Assembly (NCBI RefSeq): GCF_029051645.1
Contig: NZ_JAACFS010000016.1
Location: forward strand, 62,001 to 126,000
Direction: 5' to 3'
DNA from: Bradyrhizobium sp. CSA112
GTDB taxonomy: Bacteria > Pseudomonadota > Alphaproteobacteria > Rhizobiales > Xanthobacteraceae
Length of the DNA: 64,000 nucleotides
In this document: positions 58,765 to 64,000 of the stretch, piece by piece
Position numbering within the stretch: the stretch's first letter is position 1
Layout of the letters: every line of letters begins with the position of its first letter
Notes under the pieces: generated by a model
What the model was told of the DNA's origin: nothing
Seen by the model: the letters and a program-made list of their open reading frames with translations, nothing else
The model's database searches: none
Position numbers and translations under genes: made by a program

Positions 58765-59631
58765 ATGCCTACAACGATCGGGCTCGCTGTCACGCTAGCT
58801 TTCTCGCTGGTTGCTTTCACAATGCCAACATCGGTTTGGGCAACCGGTCCGACTTTGACGGTGTCAGCCGATGGCAGCGTCCAAATCTTCGATCGGGACG
58901 CGCTGCTTGCCCGCACGGATGTCGTCGAAATCACCACGTCGCGTGATGTCGCATACCGTACTCCTCGGACGTATCGAGCCGTGGCGCTCGCGAAGTTGCT
59001 TGAAGGAGTTGCCATTCCGCCCGATGCCGTGGTGGAAGCGGTAGCGCAAGACGGCTTCGTGACGCAACTCCCTCGCGATCTGGTGTACGCCAAAGACGGC
59101 ATCGTCGCGTATATGGCAATCGAAGCCGCCGACAGGCCGTGGCCGCCAATTCCAGGTAAGGATAAGAGCGCAGGCGCCTTCTATGTCGTATGGCTCGGCG
59201 ATCAAGCGTCATCCGTCCCAACCATGATGTGGCCCTACCAACTTGTCAGTTTATCGGTGCAAGACGCGCCAGCCAAGCGGTGGCCCTCGCTCGCGGTTGA
59301 TCCCATGCTCCCTGCCCTCCATCCGGCGCGAGACGGGCAAACCCTCTTCGTGAACAAATGCTTCACATGCCACACGATGAACCACGCAGGATCGGCGTCG
59401 GCTGGCCCCGATCTGAATTTGCCGATGAACCCAACCGAGTACTTCACCGATGCCGGTTTGCGCGCGCTGATCCGAGATCCACGCTCGGTCCGGGTTTGGC
59501 CCGAGCAGCGGATGCCCAGCTTTGCCGAAGAGGACCTGAGCGATGAAGAGCTCGGGCTGATCTTGGCGTATTTGAATCACATGGCGGATAGGAAGAACCG
59601 AGCAACGGAGGGCGGAAGCAGCAAACGCTAA
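58765..59631 (+). CDS. Periplasmic cytochrome c with N-terminal sulfite-oxidase/molybdopterin-like domain
   Basis: This 288-residue exported protein has a signal peptide of about 26 residues (LAVTLAFSLVAFTMPTSVWA). Residues about 30-170 (FDRDALLARTDVVEITTSRD, TYRAVALAKLLEGV, AVAQDGFVTQLPRD) resemble the small YedY/SUOX-like oxidoreductase molybdopterin-binding fold, but no cofactor cysteine is present. A class I cytochrome c domain follows with CFTCH at 199-203 (Cys199, Cys202, His203) and a probable distal Met ligand in QRMPSF. The start at 58765 gives the signal peptide; GTG 58726 would add 13 residues. It may shuttle electrons for an unidentified periplasmic enzyme. It lies downstream of the broken peptidase. 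Confidence 0.82.
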   Translation: MPTTIGLAVTLAFSLVAFTMPTSVWATGPTLTVSADGSVQIFDRDALLARTDVVEITTSRDVAYRTPRTYRAVALAKLLEGVAIPPDAVVEAVAQDGFVTQLPRDLVYAKDGIVAYMAIEAADRPWPPIPGKDKSAGAFYVVWLGDQASSVPTMMWPYQLVSLSVQDAPAKRWPSLAVDPMLPALHPARDGQTLFVNKCFTCHTMNHAGSASAGPDLNLPMNPTEYFTDAGLRALIRDPRSVRVWPEQRMPSFAEEDLSDEELGLILAYLNHMADRKNRATEGGSSKR

Positions 59632-59865
59632 GTAAATTGTAAAACTCGAGCACGGTTAGCGACAATAATGGCGTAGTCGCTACCGAGAGGTGTCATCGCG
59701 TCGCAGACCGACCACGGGGCGGCTGAGCCCTGACTGCTTCAGCCGTTTGCTCGGGAGCTATTCGGAAAAATCGAATTCATGGCGACCGGCAGTGCCGCGT
59801 TCGATCTTGCCGTTGCATGTTGGCCTTCGACCAATAGCGAGGTGCAGGATCTGTTTGCGAAACTG

Positions 59866-60054
59866 TTAGAAAAACGATTTGACCGTCAGCCCTGCTGCGC
59901 GGGCATCCTGTATGAATGTATGCGCCTCCTCATTGGTCATTGTCAGTTCACCGCCGCCGAGGAATTCCTCTCCTTTGAGCGTGTTCGCACGGAACATCGT
60001 CTCGTGTCTGCCTACATCAACCGTATAATCAATGTCGCTTGGTGCTTCGGGCAT
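59866..60054 (-). CDS. Small conserved-looking hypothetical protein
   Basis: This 62-residue acidic protein (MPEAPSDIDYTVDVGRHETM, then KGEEFLGGGELTMTNEEAHT) is preceded by a very strong Shine-Dalgarno, AGGAGG, seven bases before ATG 60054. The opposite-strand frame over the same bases is rejected for lack of such a signal. Glycine- and acid-rich composition suggests a soluble, possibly dimeric beta protein. No family is recognised. Confidence 0.65.
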   Translation of the reverse strand: MPEAPSDIDYTVDVGRHETMFRANTLKGEEFLGGGELTMTNEEAHTFIQDARAAGLTVKSFF

Positions 60055-60380
60055 GGCATCCTCCTCGATCCCGAAGCGAGTATATTGTCTCCATTTCAGC
60101 CAGCCCTACAAGACGGCAATTGCGAGATAACGCTGCTGCGCGGGCGATCATGATTGGGGGGGAAGAAGCATGCTCATTATCTGCAGGCAGACCTGCCGTA
60201 CGCTTGTCACCCGAAGCGGAAGTCGCCGGCCCAGCCAACGGCCGAGCGGTCGTGCCGCCGATCTGATATCCTGCGAGGGCTGGCCCATACTCTCACTCAG
60301 ATACTCGTGAGGGCATATTGATGTGTTGCATGCGCAGCAATTGAACCACACGATTATCGTTCGTTTTCGCGGGAGCGATC
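60055..60380. other. Intergenic region, 326 bp
   Basis: Lies between the divergent small-protein gene and the beta-lactamase-like gene and presumably holds both promoters. No gene, repeat or strong hairpin was identified. Confidence 0.4.
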
Positions 60381-61967
60381 ATGAATAGGTGTCTTCTGGG
60401 GACGTTACTTGTGGCTCTCACCGGCGCGACGGCGGCTGCGCAGGCTCCCAGCAAAGACGCGCTCATCGCCCGCGCGAAATCATTCGAATTCGACACGCCC
60501 TATGTGCCGCCGCCGGGCGACCCCTTGACGCATCATGCCGCCGGATATGCGAAGGTCATGTGCTCAGCTGTATTCATGACCGGGCTAGCCCCCGATTTTG
60601 CGGCCGAAAACGTTGGGTTTTTCACGGCGCCCCACCGACAGCGCGCGAAGCTCGACAAGCCCGTCATCGATCGCGCCAACAAGGCGGTCCACGTCATGCT
60701 CCCTAACGGCGTGACCCGGACGGCCAAATATCTCGGGAGCCAGGGGTGCGTCACGTTCCCGATCGGCGAGAGCGCCATGAATTTCGAGCCGGTCGCTGTC
60801 AAGAGCCGATTGCCCGATCCCGCGACCCAATTGTGGCCCATGGGCGACATGCTGCCGCAGGATCCATTGCCGGCAGAAATCGACGCCGAGAAACTCAAAG
60901 CTGCCGTGAATGCCGCGTTCCAGCCGGCCGAAGGATTGACCGCGGCGTTCGTTGTGACATGGAAAGGCCGCCTCATTGCAGAGCGCTACGCGGAAGGTAT
61001 TACGCCGCAGACGCCGCTCGAAAGCTGGTCCATGGGCAAGAGCGTTACGGCAGCGCTCTTTGGCATTCTGGTCAAGGACGGCGTCTATGATTTGGACCAG
61101 CCGGCACCGATCCCTGAATGGCAAACGCCCGGCGACCCGCGCGCCAAAATACGCATTGCAGATCTCCTTCGCATGTCGAGCGGACTTCGGATCAGGGCGC
61201 CCCAAGACCCCGATCATGACCCAACGGGGCCTTACCCGGATCACATCTATCTTTATACCGGCGGCATCGATTCCTTTCACTATGCGGCAACACGGCCATT
61301 GCAATGGCCTCCCAACACGGTCGGACGCTATCGCAACACCGATCCGGTCCTGATCAACTATCTGATCCGGCTTGGTGTCGAAAAAAGCGGCGAGGAATAT
61401 CTCTCATTTCCTCAGCGGGTGCTGTTCGACAAGCTCGGCATCCGTACCATCGTGATCGAAACTGATCCGTTCGGAAATTTTCTAGGGCAAGGTTATGAGG
61501 TGGGCTCCGGGCGCGATTGGGCGCGGCTTGGCAATCTTTTTCTTCAGGAGGGCGTTTGGAACGGTGAGCGCATTCTCCCGGAGGGCTACACCACATTCGT
61601 CAGCACGCTTGCGCCCGCCTGGGCCGCGGACAATCGGCCGATCTATGGAGCTTTTTTCTGGCTCAATGGCGACGGGCAATATCCAGTCCCGCGCGATGCC
61701 TATTACATGGCGGGCGCCGGCGGGCAAACCACACTGATCATTCCCTCGCATGATCTCGTCGTCGTGCGTCTCGGGCACTATCGGGGCGCATCTTACGCCA
61801 CTTCAGGCTTCAGCAAGGCGCTCGCGCAGCTGATCGAGGCAGTGCCAAAAGCGCAAAAGGCCCGGACCCAAGAATCTGACAACAGAGGGCACAACGGGCC
61901 AAGCGAAGGAAGTAAAAATACTAAGAATCGTGTCAACGAGGCTATCGGTCCATCTGTTGGGAAATGA
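60381..61967 (+). CDS. Class C beta-lactamase-like serine hydrolase
   Basis: This is a 528-residue exported protein; signal peptide MNRCLLGTLLVALTGATAAA with cleavage before QAPS. The catalytic SxxK motif is Ser217-Met-Gly-Lys220 (ESWSMGKSVTAAL), the YxN-type motif is in GRYRNTDP, and the third motif is in MAGAGGQTTLIIP. The first ~165 residues are an unusual N-terminal extension not found in AmpC. The C-terminal 30 residues are polar. This class includes esterases, D-aminopeptidases and 6-aminohexanoate-dimer hydrolases, so beta-lactam resistance should not be assumed. GGGAG precedes ATG. Confidence 0.85.
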   Translation: MNRCLLGTLLVALTGATAAAQAPSKDALIARAKSFEFDTPYVPPPGDPLTHHAAGYAKVMCSAVFMTGLAPDFAAENVGFFTAPHRQRAKLDKPVIDRANKAVHVMLPNGVTRTAKYLGSQGCVTFPIGESAMNFEPVAVKSRLPDPATQLWPMGDMLPQDPLPAEIDAEKLKAAVNAAFQPAEGLTAAFVVTWKGRLIAERYAEGITPQTPLESWSMGKSVTAALFGILVKDGVYDLDQPAPIPEWQTPGDPRAKIRIADLLRMSSGLRIRAPQDPDHDPTGPYPDHIYLYTGGIDSFHYAATRPLQWPPNTVGRYRNTDPVLINYLIRLGVEKSGEEYLSFPQRVLFDKLGIRTIVIETDPFGNFLGQGYEVGSGRDWARLGNLFLQEGVWNGERILPEGYTTFVSTLAPAWAADNRPIYGAFFWLNGDGQYPVPRDAYYMAGAGGQTTLIIPSHDLVVVRLGHYRGASYATSGFSKALAQLIEAVPKAQKARTQESDNRGHNGPSEGSKNTKNRVNEAIGPSVGK

Positions 61968-62216
61968 GACATGCCAATCATGCTGACCAGTCCGCTTTCG
62001 ATGGAATAGAAGACATAGATGAGCTACACAGGGATTTCGACGCTAGCGATGCCCGCGCTCGCCTGCTGCTAGGGGAGGAATCTCTACCGAGAAACAGGAG
62101 CCCTGTTGCTTGGTCTGATCCAGCCTCGACGGCTTCACTTCGCTTAGGGCTGGCCGTGCATGTCCCAAAGCGCTGACTGATGCGTCCCATTCCGGGTAAA
62201 AAAGCGGAGCAAGAAT

Positions 62217-63359
62217 ATGGCGAAGAACGTCGTGATACTTTCCGACGGAACTGGCCAAGGTGCTAGCATGCCGAAGGCGGTGCGCACCAACGTCTGGAAG
62301 CTATGGGACGCAACGAAAAAGGCTGCCCCTGCTCAACAGGTTACGTTCTATGATGAAGGGCTGGGTGCGGAGCACAAGCGCGAGTGGTGGCGTTGGGCTT
62401 ACGATCTCGCCAGCCGGGCGACCGGCCTCGGAATCTCGCAAAATATCAAGGACTGCTATACAGCACTCATCGAACACTATGAACCGGGTGACCGGGTTTT
62501 TCTATTCGGATTCAGTCGTGGCGCCTTTACCGTACGTAGTCTCGGCGGCGTGCTGTCGCTGTGTGGTATTCCGCAACGCGACGCCGCGGGAAACAGTCCC
62601 CGCGACCCTCAGAACAAGAAGGGTCGATTGGCGCTTGTCGAGGAGGCGGTTGAGGCGGTCTACAAGCACTACGGAGGCAATAAGAAGCAAGAAGAGCGCA
62701 TTGCCCTTGGCTTGGAATATCGCGACCGCTACCAGAGCCTTTCCATCGATTCCAGCAACCCTCCCTTTCCCTATTTCATTGGAGTCTGGGACACCGTGCG
62801 CGCGCTCGGCATTCCAGGCTCAAGCGGATTGGTCTTGTGGCGTCACGCCTTCCACAATGCCTCGCTAAATCCCTACGTCCCCTACGGACGCCAAGCGCTC
62901 TCGATCGACGAAAACCGCGAAATCTTCGCGCCGGAGATTTGGGACGAGTCGGAAGAATCGCCGGACGCCAAAGCGCGTGGTCGCATCAAGCAGGTTTGGT
63001 TTCCCGGCGTGCATTCCGACGTGGGCGGTGGCTATCGCGAGACCGGCCTATCCGATTTGGCACTGGAGTGGATGATCAAGGAGGCAACGGCAGTCGAGCA
63101 TCCGCTCATCGTGGATATGACCAAGCTGAAATTGAAGCCGTCATACGAAGGCATCCAGCACGACGAGCGGACCGGATGGGGTCGCGCCTGGACCGAGGGC
63201 ACCAGGGAAGGCGTGCGAGACGGCAAAGGGCCGGACATCCTACATGAAGACTTTGTTCGCAACCGCTTTGGCTTGGCCAAGGCACGTTGCGTGACCGGCG
63301 ACCGACCCTATCGTCCAAAGGCGCTGGCGAAGCACCGCGATTATTTGAGTTTCTATTGA
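62217..63359 (+). CDS. DUF2235 alpha/beta hydrolase (Tle1-like phospholipase family)
   Basis: This 380-residue protein opens with VVILSDGTGQGASMPKAVRT, the N-terminal DUF2235 signature. The nucleophile elbow is GFSRGAF with Ser100, and later motifs are WDTVRALG and WFPGVHSDVGGGY, where Asp and His of the triad are expected. DUF2235 includes type VI phospholipase effectors of the Tle1 group, but no T6SS gene is in the window and no signal peptide is seen, so a housekeeping lipase/esterase role is as likely. GGAG lies eight bases before ATG. Confidence 0.85.
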   Translation: MAKNVVILSDGTGQGASMPKAVRTNVWKLWDATKKAAPAQQVTFYDEGLGAEHKREWWRWAYDLASRATGLGISQNIKDCYTALIEHYEPGDRVFLFGFSRGAFTVRSLGGVLSLCGIPQRDAAGNSPRDPQNKKGRLALVEEAVEAVYKHYGGNKKQEERIALGLEYRDRYQSLSIDSSNPPFPYFIGVWDTVRALGIPGSSGLVLWRHAFHNASLNPYVPYGRQALSIDENREIFAPEIWDESEESPDAKARGRIKQVWFPGVHSDVGGGYRETGLSDLALEWMIKEATAVEHPLIVDMTKLKLKPSYEGIQHDERTGWGRAWTEGTREGVRDGKGPDILHEDFVRNRFGLAKARCVTGDRPYRPKALAKHRDYLSFY

Positions 63360-63552
63360 ATTTCAAATGGTGCACGAGGAAGGGCCTATGCCTGCGCAAG
63401 CAAACCCACCTATGCGGTATGGCCGGACATATTCCGTTGCGTCTCCGCGCGGCAATTGACGCGCCGACATCACGGCTTCAGGCAACATCCGACTTCTGAC
63501 TGCTTGGCCGCATAACGATGCGGCCGGCCGCCTTGAGCCCGTGCCTGCAGCC

Positions 63553-64000
63553 TTACGAAGGCTGCTGCCACCCAGGCGTCGCATTCTGCATCAGATACCG
63601 CAGCAGCACCGCACCGCCTTCTAGCACCTCAGTACGCGCCAGCGTCATCGCGGTCAGCGGCGCGCGCTGATCAGCCTCAGCCTCCGCGGAATCGAACACA
63701 CTTGGCGCTCCTTTCGCACCGTCTACGGCAGGGCACAGGATGAGATTGAGCTCGTCGACCAGCCCAGCTCGCAGGAAGGCACCGTTTGTGCCACCTCCGC
63801 CCTCGAGCAGCAGCCGCTTCACGCCCAGCTCGCGATTGAGGATGTCCAGCGTAAGCGTCAGATCGAGGTGGGATTTCCCGGCGAAAATGTAGGACACGCC
63901 TTCACTGCGCAGGCCCGCCAGGTGTGTATCCGATACCGCCTCGGAAAGCACGACGACGATCGGATCGCCGCCTATATCAGACCGGCCCCAGGCGATCTTG
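63553..64000 (-). CDS. RibD C-terminal-domain / dihydrofolate-reductase-like protein (partial, runs off the right edge)
   Basis: The frame is open to the end of the window, so the N-terminal part is missing. Visible residues include KIAWGRSDIGGDPIVVVLSE and LLLEGGGGTNGAFLRAGLVD, the NADPH-binding and active-site blocks of the RibD_C (riboflavin deaminase-reductase) family, followed by DELNLILCPAVDG. Stand-alone members reduce unknown substrates with NADPH and are widespread; whether a deaminase domain precedes it cannot be seen. The GTG at 63951 is internal and not the start. Confidence 0.8.
   Translation of the reverse strand, partial: KIAWGRSDIGGDPIVVVLSEAVSDTHLAGLRSEGVSYIFAGKSHLDLTLTLDILNRELGVKRLLLEGGGGTNGAFLRAGLVDELNLILCPAVDGAKGAPSVFDSAEAEADQRAPLTAMTLARTEVLEGGAVLLRYLMQNATPGWQQPS

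Noticed and set aside
59779..60153. Plus-strand frame of 124 codons
   Set aside because: Overlaps the minus-strand small protein that has a strong AGGAGG site; this frame has no ribosome-binding site or domain.
62217..63359. Type VI secretion effector
   Set aside because: DUF2235 occurs in such effectors, but no VgrG, PAAR, immunity or other T6SS gene is present in the window.
1..64000. CRISPR arrays, tRNA or rRNA genes, insertion sequences
   Set aside because: No regularly spaced repeats, tRNA-like or rRNA-like sequence, or transposase was seen on either strand.

Overview
The window is GC-rich, densely coded DNA from an alphaproteobacterium. It is most like Bradyrhizobium, Rhodopseudomonas or a relative (Nitrobacteraceae), judged from the many Liv-, BMP- and Ugp-type ABC importers, palindromic REP-like units and the style of the proteins. 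No rRNA, tRNA, CRISPR array or insertion sequence was seen.

Region A (1-11.4 kb) is a purine/nucleoside salvage and catabolism island. It holds the tail of one dual-domain ABC ATPase, a nucleoside deaminase, a complete BMP-type nucleoside importer (ATPase, two permeases, binding protein), an 8-oxoguanine deaminase-like amidohydrolase and, divergent from it, a two-gene xanthine-dehydrogenase-like hydroxylase whose iron-sulfur and molybdenum subunits are fused.

Region B (11.5-25.4 kb) is an eleven-gene, tightly overlapping minus-strand operon: a Liv-type importer with a fused LivH-LivM permease, an amidase, phosphonoacetate hydrolase (phnA), a second alkaline-phosphatase-superfamily hydrolase and a complete Ugp-type importer. 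A SorC/DeoR-type regulator is divergent from it across a short operator region.

Region C (25.4-34.2 kb) is a phosphonate biosynthesis operon: PEP phosphomutase (EDK-x5-NS motif), an O-methyltransferase, phosphonopyruvate decarboxylase, a DMT-type exporter and phosphonoacetaldehyde dehydrogenase. Next to it lie a PAS-like protein, a SnoaL-like protein, a GNAT-like protein and an XRE regulator. A 14-bp motif (TAATTCTAGTTGAT) recurs upstream of pepM and in the GNAT/XRE intergenic region. Together B and C encode synthesis of phosphonoacetate (possibly methylated) from PEP, a plausible exporter, two importers and the C-P hydrolase that destroys phosphonoacetate. This is the most unusual system in the window.

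Region D (34.3-42.2 kb) has a biotin/S-oxide reductase-like molybdoenzyme and a TetR-controlled RND efflux pump, with a perfect 15-bp inverted repeat over the pump's translation start. Region E (42.3-49.5 kb) is a Liv importer operon headed by an acyl-CoA synthetase. Region F (49.7-64 kb) is a mosaic: Tat-exported amidase, SAM hydroxide adenosyltransferase, DUF2905 protein, UvrD-like helicase, a Rieske protein with a large helical C-terminus, a broken S41 peptidase, a molybdopterin-like/cytochrome c fusion, a small conserved-looking protein, a class C beta-lactamase-like hydrolase, a DUF2235 hydrolase and a partial RibD-type reductase running off the end.
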